Assembly (NCBI RefSeq): GCF_900103815.1
Contig: NZ_FNHZ01000009.1
Span: 1 to 64,000 of the forward strand
Direction of reading: 5' to 3'
Length of the DNA stretch: 64,000 nt
Source of the DNA: Lachnospira pectinoschiza
GTDB taxonomy: Bacteria; Bacillota; Clostridia; Lachnospirales; Lachnospiraceae
Part shown: piece by piece, positions 16,262 through 25,900 of the stretch
How positions within the stretch are numbered: the first letter of the stretch is position 1
Layout of the letters: each line of letters starts with the position of its first letter
Made by a program: the position numbers and the translations under genes
The notes under the pieces: generated by a model
What the model saw: the letters and a program-made list of their open reading frames with translations, nothing else
Databases searched by the model: none
Told to the model about the DNA's origin: nothing

Positions 16262-16768
16262 TTAGTCTATATTTATTAATAATAATGAATCTTCTTCAAT
16301 ATTCTCAAAATCTTCGTTCATATAATTAACATTGGTCCATTTAAAGGAAATTGATTGGCAATTATCTGAAATCTCAATCTTAAAAATTTTTAGGTCAGAT
16401 GAGGGACCTTCTGGGACAACCCCTTTAATGTAACATTCTTCTATGTCAGTATTTATGGCTTTATAGTCATTAGAGTCAGAGATTATCCAAGTGTTAATTA
16501 CGTACATGGTAGGTAAAACAACAGTAAGGGTGTTATTTTTAAGGCTTTCGCGGGAAATGTTAACTTCGTATTTTTTTTGATCAAAATAATTTAAAGAGGT
16601 ATCACCAATAGTGTAGACAGTTTTATTAATTATAAGACAGTTTGCTTTTGGATAACCCTTCTCATTTCTTGGGAAGATTGAGCTATATTTAACCGAAGTA
16701 GAACAAGCAGTTATACTTAATATAATTGTTATAATAGATAACTTTAGAAGTATCTTGTGTATTTCCAT
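16262..16768 (-). CDS. Small lipoprotein of unknown function
   Basis: A 168-residue protein with a lipoprotein signal peptide: short basic start, hydrophobic stretch, lipobox LSITAC near residues 17-22. It should be anchored to the outer face of the membrane. The mature part is a short beta-rich domain with one further cysteine pair candidate; I do not recognise the family. Its ATG lies 25 bp inside the 3' end of the protease gene, with GGAGGGG there as ribosome site, so the two are co-translated. An inhibitor or chaperone role for the co-encoded protease is a guess from context only. Base composition is more AT-rich than the flanking genes. Confidence 0.7.
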   Translation of the reverse strand: MEIHKILLKLSIITIILSITACSTSVKYSSIFPRNEKGYPKANCLIINKTVYTIGDTSLNYFDQKKYEVNISRESLKNNTLTVVLPTMYVINTWIISDSNDYKAINTDIEECYIKGVVPEGPSSDLKIFKIEISDNCQSISFKWTNVNYMNEDFENIEEDSLLLINID

Positions 16769-17835
16769 GATCTTGATTCCCCTCCTAGCTCATATGAAAA
16801 ATTCCCATTAGCATTTAATGAAACGCTACTGTGTCTACCACCATTTGGTTCTAATAAAATAAGTATTTTGTTAGAACTATTCCAATATTCATAACCGATT
16901 AATCCAACAGAATGATTTGTCAAACCTAAATGCATGGGTTTGTTATTATTAATATTGTTTTTTATTTGTGTAAAACTTATAGTTCCTGTTTGATTAGGAT
17001 AAAGATTCCAATGGTTATATGCTTTTTTAATTTCTGTCCATGTTCCACCATTATTCCAATTATCTCCATAAACATATTTGGCAACATCTAGGCAGGATAA
17101 ATTTGTGTTTTTATAATAATTAATTAGAGCTGCACATGTAGCTGCCCAACAAGTGTTACCAACTTGACTTACCCCGTTAACATTAATGGTTTTATATGAT
17201 GATGGACGATCTATACCTGTTAAATTGTAACGTTGAGGTTGATAAGTAACATTTATTTTATTAAGCAAATCATTATAATTAAGCAATGTAGTATTATTAT
17301 AATTGAACGATGAGTTTTTAACAGTGTTTATATCTAAAAAATTGATATTATCAAACATACTGTAAATTTTAATTAATTGTGTTTCATTATAAGCATATAA
17401 ATTAATACCATCTGAAATAAATGCATAATTTCCACTATAATCTGAAATGAATTGATTTAATTCCTTAGAAAAAGAAATAGACATTGATGCTGAAAAGGAA
17501 GTATCATAATTTATTTCCAATATAGCTTCAATCTTTTTGTCTATATTAGAAATAATTGGATAACAAGCATTATAATTATCGTTGGTAACGTTGAAAACTG
17601 TAAATGGATGTCCAAGATAATAATTTGAAATAGAATGTTTTAAATCTCCAGTCTTTATTAATACATTTAAATGTTGTAAATAAACTTCTTTTGCATAATC
17701 GTCATAATTAGACGATATAGATAAGCTGCTTACGTTCAAATTATTACAGGTTTCAGCTTTTGTTGTACGAGAATTAAAAAATACAATAATAATAACTAAT
17801 AATGATAAAAAAGTAAAAAAGTTTAATTTTTTCAT
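16744..17835 (-). CDS. Secreted papain-like cysteine protease
   Basis: A 363-residue protein with a signal peptide (MKKLNFFTFLSLLVIIIVFF and a TKA cleavage region). The C-terminal half has papain-like motifs: QVGNTCWAATCAA with Cys229, NHSVGLIGY with His308, and LEPNGG supplying the Asn. This fits the C47/staphopain-like or C39-like secreted protease group; residues 30-200 would be the propeptide. The start at 17835 follows AGGAGG; a 52-codon upstream extension has no ribosome site. Strongly AT-rich, within the repeat-bounded insert, and co-transcribed with the lipoprotein. It may act on peptides, host proteins or competing cells; the substrate is unknown. Confidence 0.82.
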   Translation of the reverse strand: MKKLNFFTFLSLLVIIIVFFNSRTTKAETCNNLNVSSLSISSNYDDYAKEVYLQHLNVLIKTGDLKHSISNYYLGHPFTVFNVTNDNYNACYPIISNIDKKIEAILEINYDTSFSASMSISFSKELNQFISDYSGNYAFISDGINLYAYNETQLIKIYSMFDNINFLDINTVKNSSFNYNNTTLLNYNDLLNKINVTYQPQRYNLTGIDRPSSYKTINVNGVSQVGNTCWAATCAALINYYKNTNLSCLDVAKYVYGDNWNNGGTWTEIKKAYNHWNLYPNQTGTISFTQIKNNINNNKPMHLGLTNHSVGLIGYEYWNSSNKILILLEPNGGRHSSVSLNANGNFSYELGGESRSWKYTRYF

Positions 17836-17923
17836 AATATCCTCCTTTTTAAATAAAAATATATTATAATATATTTTAATATATATAATATTAAAAGTAA
17901 ATAAAAAATATAATATTTTCAAA

Positions 17924-17952
17924 TCTAAGGCCCTATGAATGCAGAGTTTATA
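17924..17952 (+). repeat. 29-bp direct repeat, right copy (att-like)
   Basis: Identical to 16171-16199. The following bases ACTATAAGTAA parallel GGTATGAGTAA at the left copy, with three differences, and keep the GH13 stop in frame. Confidence 0.95.
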
Positions 17953-18017
17953 ACTATAAGTAAATGTGCTATAATCATGAGGCAAAAACATTTATTTATA
18001 CAAAGGTAGGAGAATAT

Positions 18018-19250
18018 ATGTCAGAAGTTATTGAAAAATTTTTAAGATATGTTAGTGTTCACACTACATCAGATGATGAAAGCCAGACAAGCCCTAGTAC
18101 AGCTAGACAGTTTGATCTTGCTAGAATGTTACAAAAGGAAATGCTTGAGATGGGTATAGAGGATGCTTATCTTGATGAGAAGTATTGCTATGTTTATGGT
18201 CACATCCCAGCTAATGATCCAGAGAATACTAAGACTCTTGGTTTTATTTCACACATGGATACAGCACCAGATGCTAGTGGTAAGGATATTAAGCCAAGAA
18301 GAATTGAAAACTATGATGGAAGCGAAATCATTTTAAATAAGGAAAAGGACATTAAGATGAGTCCTGTTGATTTCCCAGAATTACTTGATTATAAGGGAAA
18401 GACACTAATTGTAACAGATGGTACAACACTTCTTGGTTCAGATGATAAGTCAGGTATTGCAGAAATCATGACAATGGCTAGCGAAATCATCAATCATCCA
18501 GAAAGAAAGCATGGTAGAATCGCTATTGCCTTCACACCAGATGAAGAAATCGGTGTTGGTACAGCACATTTCGACCTTGAAAGATTTGGTGCAGATTTTG
18601 CTTATACAGTTGATGGTGGTGCTCTTGGAGAAATCGAGTTTGAAAACTTCAACGCTGCAGCTGCAGTAATTAAGGTAGCTGGTAGAAATGTTCATCCAGG
18701 TGAAGCTAAGAATAAGATGGTTAACGCAGCTTCAATTGCTATGGAATTTGAGAAAATGTTACCTCAGAATGAAAAGCCAGAATACACAGAAGGTTACGAA
18801 GGTTTCATTCATCTTATTAGCATGGAAGGTAATACAAGCGAGGCTAAGTTACAGTATATTGTAAGAGATCATGATAGAGCTAAGTTTGAAGCTAAGAAGG
18901 AATTACTTAAGTCAGTTGCAAGCTTCTTAAATCAGAAGTATGGTGAAGGTAGAGTAACAGCTGATATTTCAGATACATACTACAACATGAGAGAAAAGGT
19001 TGAGCCAGATTACATGTTCTTAGTAGATGGTGCAGTTGAAGCTTTCAAGAAGTTAGATGTAGTGCCTAAGGTAGTTCCAATTCGTGGTGGTACAGATGGT
19101 GCAGCACTTTCATATAAGGGTTTACCTTGTCCAAACCTTTGCGCAGGTGGACATAACTTCCATGGTATTTATGAATATGTATGCGTAGAATCTATGGAAA
19201 AGATTACAGAGATGCTTGGATTACTTGCTTGCTGTAATTTTGCTAAATAA
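18018..19250 (+). CDS. pepT: Peptidase T (tripeptide aminopeptidase)
   Basis: A 410-residue M20B zinc peptidase that removes the N-terminal residue from tripeptides in the cytoplasm. Metal-ligand motifs are visible: GFISHMDTAPD (first His and Asp), TLLGSDDKSGIAEIM, FTPDEEIGVG with the catalytic Glu pair, VDGG and the C-terminal GGHNFHG His. The length matches PepT. The start is placed at 18018 behind TAGGAGA; an upstream in-frame ATG lacks a ribosome site. A TATAAT lies at about 17969, just beyond the right repeat of the insert. The next gene starts 20 bp downstream and is probably co-transcribed. Confidence 0.95.
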   Translation: MSEVIEKFLRYVSVHTTSDDESQTSPSTARQFDLARMLQKEMLEMGIEDAYLDEKYCYVYGHIPANDPENTKTLGFISHMDTAPDASGKDIKPRRIENYDGSEIILNKEKDIKMSPVDFPELLDYKGKTLIVTDGTTLLGSDDKSGIAEIMTMASEIINHPERKHGRIAIAFTPDEEIGVGTAHFDLERFGADFAYTVDGGALGEIEFENFNAAAAVIKVAGRNVHPGEAKNKMVNAASIAMEFEKMLPQNEKPEYTEGYEGFIHLISMEGNTSEAKLQYIVRDHDRAKFEAKKELLKSVASFLNQKYGEGRVTADISDTYYNMREKVEPDYMFLVDGAVEAFKKLDVVPKVVPIRGGTDGAALSYKGLPCPNLCAGGHNFHGIYEYVCVESMEKITEMLGLLACCNFAK

Positions 19251-19270
19251 GAGAAAGGTAGTAAGTACTA

Positions 19271-19522
19271 ATGAGAAAATATTTAAGTAGAGTATTTGAT
19301 TTGATATATTTATCACTTCTAGTTTTTATGTTTATAGGATATAAAAAACATATTATCTTATCACATAGAACTGTTGGGCTATTGATGCTTTTACTTGTGT
19401 TTGTAGTTGTGGCAAGAATATGTTTAGATAAAGAAAAAGAGATAAAGAAAAAAGTCATAGAATCAATTGCATATGTGTTATTTGCAGTTATTGTTTTTGC
19501 ACTTGCTATATGGCTTTTTTAA
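19271..19522 (+). CDS. Small three-helix membrane protein
   Basis: An 83-residue protein with three hydrophobic helices (about 10-24, 34-49 and 63-82) separated by short basic loops including LDKEKEIKKKV. No family recognised. It follows pepT by 20 bp, preceded by GAAAGG, and ends at an intrinsic terminator, so it is the last gene of a pepT transcript. Confidence 0.65.
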   Translation: MRKYLSRVFDLIYLSLLVFMFIGYKKHIILSHRTVGLLMLLLVFVVVARICLDKEKEIKKKVIESIAYVLFAVIVFALAIWLF

Positions 19523-19549
19523 GATAAATTTGTAAGATAAAGATAATAA

Positions 19550-19588
19550 AAACCGGATTTGGATTTGAAAATCTAAATTCGGTTTTTT
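19550..19588 (+). terminator. Intrinsic terminator after the pepT pair
   Basis: AAACCGGATTTGGATTT pairs with AATCTAAATTCGGTTT (with mismatches), then six T. Confidence 0.8.
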
Positions 19589-19718
19589 GTTTAAACTGCG
19601 ATTCACTGGAAGAATAATATTAAATTTGTTACAATGTTTAGTAAAAAAAGAATAAAGACTCTTTTATCTTAAAAATAATATGGTATGATATCATAATATA
19701 TATAAGGAGTGTGATACA

Positions 19719-20198
19719 ATGGCTAAAGAAGCAAAGACAAACGCTATGCGTTTTTTAGAGAAAAATAAAATTGCATATACAGAAGAAACTTATGATGAGA
19801 AGGAATTTACAGATGGGGTTCATTCAGCCGAGATTCTAGGTCATGACCCAGATAGAAGTTTTAAGACTCTAGTTGCTGTTGGAAAGTCAGGAGAACATTA
19901 CGTTTTCGTAATTCCAGTTGCCCTTGAAGTAGATTTTAAAAAGGCCGCTAAAGCTGTGGGTGAGAAAAATGTTGAGCTAATTCACGTAAATGATTTAACT
20001 AAACTTACAGGTTATATTAGAGGTGGCTGTAGCCCACTTGGTATGAAGAAGAATTTTAAAACTGTAATCCATAGTAGTTGCTTAGATTATGACAAAATCT
20101 ATATTAGTGGTGGACGAGTTGGCTTAACGCTTGAACTAGATCCTAAGGATTTAGTAAAGGTAATAAGAGCCGAAGTTACTGATATTGTAATGGATTGA
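19719..20198 (+). CDS. ybaK: YbaK-type Cys-tRNA(Pro) deacylase
   Basis: A 159-residue trans-editing protein of the YbaK/EbsC family, which hydrolyses Cys mis-attached to tRNA(Pro). Family features: the conserved Lys in DRSFKTLVAVG, the GGCSPLG(M)KK turn and the C-terminal GLTLELDPKDLVKV strand-helix. Length is typical (about 155-160). The ribosome site AAGGAG precedes the ATG. It stands alone, 70 bp before a large deaminase-like gene that may be on the same transcript. Confidence 0.93.
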   Translation: MAKEAKTNAMRFLEKNKIAYTEETYDEKEFTDGVHSAEILGHDPDRSFKTLVAVGKSGEHYVFVIPVALEVDFKKAAKAVGEKNVELIHVNDLTKLTGYIRGGCSPLGMKKNFKTVIHSSCLDYDKIYISGGRVGLTLELDPKDLVKVIRAEVTDIVMD

Positions 20199-20269
20199 TT
20201 TTTTACGGAAGTTATAAATGAGATAAAATTTTAGAACACATTAACTTAGATTATAGAAAGGTTAACAAG

Positions 20270-22723
20270 ATGACTTATTTTACATGGTTTTTTCTTGATA
20301 AGGAAAAAGATATTATCGTAAATCTGTATAAGGATTTAGATAGAATCTACTACATTTTAAAAACACCAAATCACGCATCTGGTAACTTAATTCGTAATAT
20401 TGCCAAGATTTGTGATTTGAAATTATCTAAGGACGAGAACGATATGCTCATTATAAAGGGCGAGGTTCCTTGCTTTATTGATGGAAACAATCAGGAGAAT
20501 TACATTTTCAAATTCGGAGATACTGAGATTGCGAGAATCTTTCCGGATGGAAGTGTTGAAGTTAAGGCCACAATACCTGCAATCGCTAAGACTTTACTTA
20601 GTCAGTCAAAGGAGGCCCTACTTCCTCTTGATAAAACACTTTTTGAGACTTTCATTAGAAAGGATTTAAAATTTAGAGCAGATCTCCACACTCATATGAA
20701 CGGTAATCTAACAGGTGATGTGCTAATTGCCCTTGGTATTGCCCATCAGATTAGATATCCGCTTTATTATGTGAAGAAGTTAGACCTTAAATTGACTCAG
20801 AGTCAGTGGGATAAGCTAGCAGAGCAAAGGGAGAAGGTTGCAAGACAGTTCGTAACTTCAGACCTTAAGGGCAAGTATCTTGACCGTAAAATTAACGATA
20901 ATACTTTCATTAATTTCGCTGATTTAATTCTTAATAACTTGGATAATGCTGAGGAAAATATTGTCAAAATCCGCGGTTCTCTTGCAGTTATTAAGGATGG
21001 ACAGGCCGTATTTACTAACCTTGAGAAGGTTTACATTTACCGCTATGTTTTCTGTAAGGGCGTTGAGTCTGAGGAAAAGATTAGTTTGATAAAAAAAGAC
21101 ATGATTCCAGATAAAGATGTAAGAGCAGCTCTTATGCAAATGGTTCGAGATAAGGAAAATCCTGCATATTGCCACAACACAATTTTCCAAGATAAGTTAC
21201 TTTGGATAGCAAGAAGCTATAAAAGACAGGGCATTGTTTATGCCGAAATCAGTGATACAACACTTGTTAAAAAGTATGAATCTCTTGAAATGTTACGTCA
21301 GGTACATGAAGTTATGCCAAGCATCTATCAGGAAACTGGCGTTATGATTAGGTTCCTCGCAGCCATGAGACGAATTCCACTTACAATTATTAAGGATGCC
21401 GTAACTCCAGATAATTATCTTGAGCAAAATCTCGAGGTATTAAAGGCTACAGCTCTTGATCCATATGTTGCAGGTTGCGATTTTGTTGGTGAGGAAATTA
21501 ACGACATCATCACTTTAAAGCCAGCCTTTAAGGAATTAGTTAAGATTGCCGCAGCAGATCCTAGTTTTGTAATTCGAGTTCATGCTGGAGAAAATGATAG
21601 CCAGAAGGACAACATCGCCCATTCTATCGAGTGCGTTAAGGATTCCCTTGCACCAGGCCAGAAGATGCCAAAGATGCGCCTTGGACATGGACTTTACACT
21701 TACAGCCTTACAAGTAAGAAGGGTAAGGAGACTTTAAAGCAATTAATTGATAATAACGTTGTACTTGAATTCCAGATTTCAAGTAATGTTCGACTAAACA
21801 ATTTAAATACACTTGAAAAGCATCCATTAAAGCAGTATCTAAAGCATGGCATCGCCTGCGTTCAGGGTACTGATGGAGCAGCCCTTTACGGAACAGACGC
21901 CATCGAAGAAGAATTATCTTTAAAGAAAATGCTTGGCCTAACCGATAAGGAAGTGCAACTTATGAAGGATGCTGAAAAGAAGATTATTGAAGAGAGCCAG
22001 CAGGCTTATTCTGATAAGAAGGCAGCCTTTGAAAGACTTGTAAAGAATAAGGATTTCGAGGAAGTTTTACTTGATAAGATGCAGACAGTTAAGATTAAAT
22101 CTAGCAATTCAAAGCATGAGCTTAAGTATGATTCTAACAAGGAATTAAAAGAACATATTCAAGAAATTACTTGGGATAGATTCCCAATTGTCTTAGTGGG
22201 TGGAAGCTTTAATACTGAAAGTCGTGCGACTAAGCTTAGTACAAATGCTACAAAGCAGATTGACGAAATGCTAGAATACTTAAATCCAGAGGAAGTTTGC
22301 TTTGTGATAGGTCACAAGATTTCAGGTTATGAGAAATATCTTCTAGAACATAATGAAAAGAATTTTAGAATTTATTCTTTCGTACCAGCGGTAGTAACCA
22401 AGCGTGAAGCTGAAAAAATCAAGAACGCAGGGGTTAAGGTAAGAGTATCTACAGAAGCGCAAGCTATGGGTATTTATAAGAGTTTCAACTATGAAATCTT
22501 TGAACGTCGTCCATCTATGGTAATTGCCTTTGATGGTAATAGTGCCGCAGCTAACTTAATTCAGGAGGCTAAAAACGGTAAGGGTAAATCTGCAATCTTT
22601 ATTTGGGCAAATTCGAAAGTCCTAATGCAAAAGGCTAAGTCCCTACATGGATATGTTTATTCTTTTGATGAAAATGAAAAGCTAGCCGAACTTATGGAAA
22701 AACTAAGAAAAAAACAAGAATAG
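20270..22723 (+). CDS. Large adenosine-deaminase-like protein with C-terminal Rossmann-like region
   Basis: An 817-residue protein, over twice the length of a standard adenosine deaminase. Residues 1-130 are an unrecognised extension. The deaminase core follows: DLHTHMNG (H140, H142 metal ligands), RVHAGEN (H438 and catalytic E441), RLGHG (H473) and QGTDGAALYGT (D535), so the zinc site appears complete, although the ISSNVR and GTDGA segments are atypical. Residues about 620-815 look Rossmann-like: VLVGGSFNTES, VCFVIGHKISG, IFIWANS, similar in style to SLOG/LOG nucleotide-binding domains. A purine or modified nucleotide substrate is plausible. It resembles RADAR RdrB in size, but no RdrA-type ATPase is adjacent. 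Confidence 0.75.
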   Translation: MTYFTWFFLDKEKDIIVNLYKDLDRIYYILKTPNHASGNLIRNIAKICDLKLSKDENDMLIIKGEVPCFIDGNNQENYIFKFGDTEIARIFPDGSVEVKATIPAIAKTLLSQSKEALLPLDKTLFETFIRKDLKFRADLHTHMNGNLTGDVLIALGIAHQIRYPLYYVKKLDLKLTQSQWDKLAEQREKVARQFVTSDLKGKYLDRKINDNTFINFADLILNNLDNAEENIVKIRGSLAVIKDGQAVFTNLEKVYIYRYVFCKGVESEEKISLIKKDMIPDKDVRAALMQMVRDKENPAYCHNTIFQDKLLWIARSYKRQGIVYAEISDTTLVKKYESLEMLRQVHEVMPSIYQETGVMIRFLAAMRRIPLTIIKDAVTPDNYLEQNLEVLKATALDPYVAGCDFVGEEINDIITLKPAFKELVKIAAADPSFVIRVHAGENDSQKDNIAHSIECVKDSLAPGQKMPKMRLGHGLYTYSLTSKKGKETLKQLIDNNVVLEFQISSNVRLNNLNTLEKHPLKQYLKHGIACVQGTDGAALYGTDAIEEELSLKKMLGLTDKEVQLMKDAEKKIIEESQQAYSDKKAAFERLVKNKDFEEVLLDKMQTVKIKSSNSKHELKYDSNKELKEHIQEITWDRFPIVLVGGSFNTESRATKLSTNATKQIDEMLEYLNPEEVCFVIGHKISGYEKYLLEHNEKNFRIYSFVPAVVTKREAEKIKNAGVKVRVSTEAQAMGIYKSFNYEIFERRPSMVIAFDGNSAAANLIQEAKNGKGKSAIFIWANSKVLMQKAKSLHGYVYSFDENEKLAELMEKLRKKQE

Positions 22724-22730
22724 TAATTAC

Positions 22731-22768
22731 AAGCTGTGGCAGATATTTATTTCTGCCACAGCTTTTTT
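22731..22768 (+). terminator. Intrinsic terminator of the deaminase-like gene
   Basis: AAGCTGTGGCAGA (22731-22743) pairs with TCTGCCACAGCTT (22752-22764), with six T ending at 22768. The same DNA codes, on the other strand, for the end of an AraC-family fragment. Confidence 0.9.
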
Positions 22769-22953
22769 CTATAAGCCGTTGGAGTAAGATTAAATTCTTT
22801 TTTGAAAATTTTCACAAAGTAATTAGAGTCATAAATTCCTACACTTGCTGATATTTCTTGTATACTTTGATTTGTTTTTATTAGAGAATTAGCAGCATGT
22901 TGCATACGAATTTGATTTAAGTAGGCAATTGGTGGTGTAACAGAACCAGCTAG
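22747..22953 (-). pseudogene. AraC-family regulator, C-terminal fragment
   Basis: The minus strand encodes about 68 codons of the second half of an AraC/XylS DNA-binding domain: PPIAYLNQIRMQHAANSLI, then SIQEISASVGIYDSNYFVK and IFKKEFNLTPTAYRKKL, ending in a stop at 22747-22749. The first helix-turn-helix and any ligand domain are missing. It abuts the sbcC stop codon directly, so the rest was deleted. It is too short for the usual gene tracks and has no start. Confidence 0.85.
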
Positions 22954-25900
22954 ATTCCGCTGTCAATTTCTAAGTGGCTTCCGCCGCTTCTACTCTTAGT
23001 TACGATTAAGTGTTTCTTTATAGTAGACTTTAATTCCTCTCTATGACTAATAATTCCTACAAGCTTGCTACCAGAGGCAAGTTCCTTTAGGAGCACCATA
23101 GAATCATTAAGAGATTTCTCATCAAGAGTACCAAAACCTTCATCGATAAATAAAGTATCCAGTTCAATACCGCCTGAAGAATGGCTAATGCTATCTGATA
23201 GGCCAATAGCAAGGCTTAGAGAAGCCTTAAAACTTTCACCACCAGAAAGGTTACCAACAGGTCTTTCCTTACCTGTGTAGCTATCAAGCATATTTAACTT
23301 TAGGAAATCCTTGTTGCCATCGGAATGACGTCTAAATTCAAATTGTCCCCCAGTTAAGGTAAAAAGTCGCTTGTTAGCAGCATGTAAAATCTTTTCAAAA
23401 CCTTCTAGCTGAACGAAAGTCTCAAAGGATAACTTATTAGAGCCAGCCACCTGTCCACTAAGTAAGTCATCAAGTCTTTTATATCTGATAGCCTTATTAC
23501 TAAGATCTTCAGATTTCTTAAAGCTCTTATTAATAGCTGCTTTAGTGCTGTTATTATTAGCGATTTCATTATTAGCAATAGTGATGTCTTCTTTAATCTT
23601 ATCAAGTTCTGCCCTAAGTTTATTAAGAGCTTCCATAAGGCTAGAAACATCAACTCTAGTTTTACCTTCGCAGTCCTTTTTAACTGTTTCAAGTTGAGCC
23701 TTAACAAGCTTAACTTCGTTTTTATAGTTGTTAATTTCCTCGTTTAATCTAGTTAAGTCATCAGCTGAAAGTAAATGTGTATGATAATCTAATTCATCAG
23801 CAAAATCATAAGCCTTAATAGCATCATCATAGGCTCTTGAATTCTTTAAACAAGCTTTATCAGCCGCATCATGATTCTTCTTTGCATTGTCATAATAACT
23901 AGTTGCCTTAGTTAAGTTTTCCTTAGCTAAATCTAAGTTATTATTAGCAGCTTTAAAACTATTCTCAAGGTCATTCATTTCTCTAGTTAAGGCTTCACGT
24001 TTAGCAATAGCCTCATTAATAGTTTCAAATTCAAGCTTAGGAAGTGCATTTAACTGGCCTTCAAACTTACTAAAAGTAGTCTTAGCTGTTTCTAATTTAT
24101 TAGTTAGATTCTCTCTTGATGCATTGTGCTTTTCAAGATCTTCCTGATATGTAGCTAATTGCTTTTTAGCCTGTTGGCAGAAATTATTAATTTTAGAAAA
24201 TTCATTAATTTCCTCCTGCTTTTTACTAATAGCGCTATCTAGCAGATCATTAGCTCTATTTAAAAGGCCCTTAAATTCTTCTTCTAGAGTTTGTCCTGCC
24301 TCAAAATCATATAAAACATCGATATCTAAAGAATCAGTTTTTAAATAATCCTTATCTTCTAGAACTGGAAGGTCAGTAACAGAGTTATAAATTCTGTTAT
24401 AGTTATCTAATATATTGTGGTAAATACTAGATAAACCCTGCCTTTGCTTTTCCATTGCTAACTTGTGATTATTAATAGCTTCTAGTAATTCTTTGTTCCT
24501 ATTATTAAGCGCATCAAGTTCCTCCTGACTTATTTCTTCTTCTGAAAATGTTGCAAGCATAGGGTGACTAGTAGAACCACATACAGGGCATGGCATCCCA
24601 TCTTCAAGATCTTTTGCCAAGATTCCTGCCTGATTTTGCATATACACTTTATACTTACTAGCATATTCGTTGCAGGATTCTAAATAGCCATTTTGCTGTA
24701 GGATATGCTTATTCTTTTCTTCCTCTAATCTATCTCTGCCTTGAATTAACTTTGGAAGAGCTGTGTCTAGAATGCTATCTAATTCGTTCTTTGCTTGTCC
24801 GATTTTTTCAAAAATCACATTGGCATTCTGTAAATCAAGAGCTACCGTTTCATTCTCATTAATATAGTCTTGTCTCTTTTTAATCTTCTCTTCTAAATCA
24901 AGTCGTTTTTCTTCAAAACCATTAAGCTGCTTAGTTAGAGTCTCGATTTCAAGTTTAGCATCATTTATCTGTCTATTAAGATTTAGCTTATCTGTATAAT
25001 AATGCTCTTTCTCTGAAAGAGTGTGAATATCTAATCTAAGCTTAGATATCTTATCCTCGCTATCCTTATGAAGCTCTAAGGCTTCTTCGCTAGCCTTAAA
25101 ATTAGCTAGGGATTTCTTATGCTGTTCAATTGAATGGTCTAAATCATTTCCAGTTTCTATAAAAAGTTTCTTAGCCTCAATATACTTATCCTCGGCAGGT
25201 TTAACATAGATTAAGGCCTTATTACCAATCTGATAGCTTTCTTCCTTGTGGCTAATTTCCTCTTTTCTAGTCTCTAATTCCATGTCCTTTTTATTCAATT
25301 CATCAAGTCTATCAAGAAGCTTATTAGTGGTATCTGCTGTGCTATATTCTGCATTAACCCTGTTAAAGTCCTTATTAACTTCTTCTTGCTTAGTTTTAAG
25401 CTCTTTTGCAAACTTCTCATTAAAATCGTTAATCTTATCAATGAAGTCCATTAAATAAAGGGCATCTACAGCGTTACTGTTCTCCTCATAGCTCTTTTTA
25501 ATGTCTGCAAGGCTTTCGGCTAAATCCTCATTAAAACTTGCCTTAACGCTTTCAAAATAGCTTACAACCTGCTTATTAGCATCTGCAATTTCAGAGTTAG
25601 CCTCATCCTTCTTATTCTTCATAATCTGGCGCATATTCTCATACTTCTTAGTCTGAAAGATAGTCTGCATAATAGCCTTACGAGAGTTAGAATCTGCATT
25701 AAGTAACTTATAAAATTCCCCCTGAGCAATCATGACAGTTTGTCTGAATTGTTCAAAAGTTAAGTGAAGTAATTCCTCGGAAATATATCTATTAGCCTCT
25801 GATAACTTCTCAATAGTCTTGTGTTCATCAATTGTAACAACAATAGATTCCTTATAGGATTTAGTTCCCGAGCCACGCTTTTTAGCATATTCCTGTTCCG

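Larger units (their letters stand above)
16200..17952. mobile_element. Putative AT-rich insert bounded by direct repeats
   Basis: A 1.75-kb block with two minus-strand genes lies between two 29-bp perfect repeats. The right repeat encodes the same frame as the GH13 C-terminus (LRPYECRVY then stop), so it is a second copy of that gene end. No integrase or transposase is present. The layout resembles site-specific insertion into a gene 3' end, but duplication followed by divergence is also possible. Confidence 0.45.

Noticed and set aside
17836..17991. 52-codon upstream extension of the papain-like protease
   Set aside because: It runs through the right-hand repeat and lacks a ribosome site; the ATG at 17835 has AGGAGG and starts a good signal peptide.
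20270..22723. RADAR defence system
   Set aside because: The deaminase-like protein has RdrB-like size, but there is no RdrA-type ATPase next to it and the neighbours are housekeeping genes.
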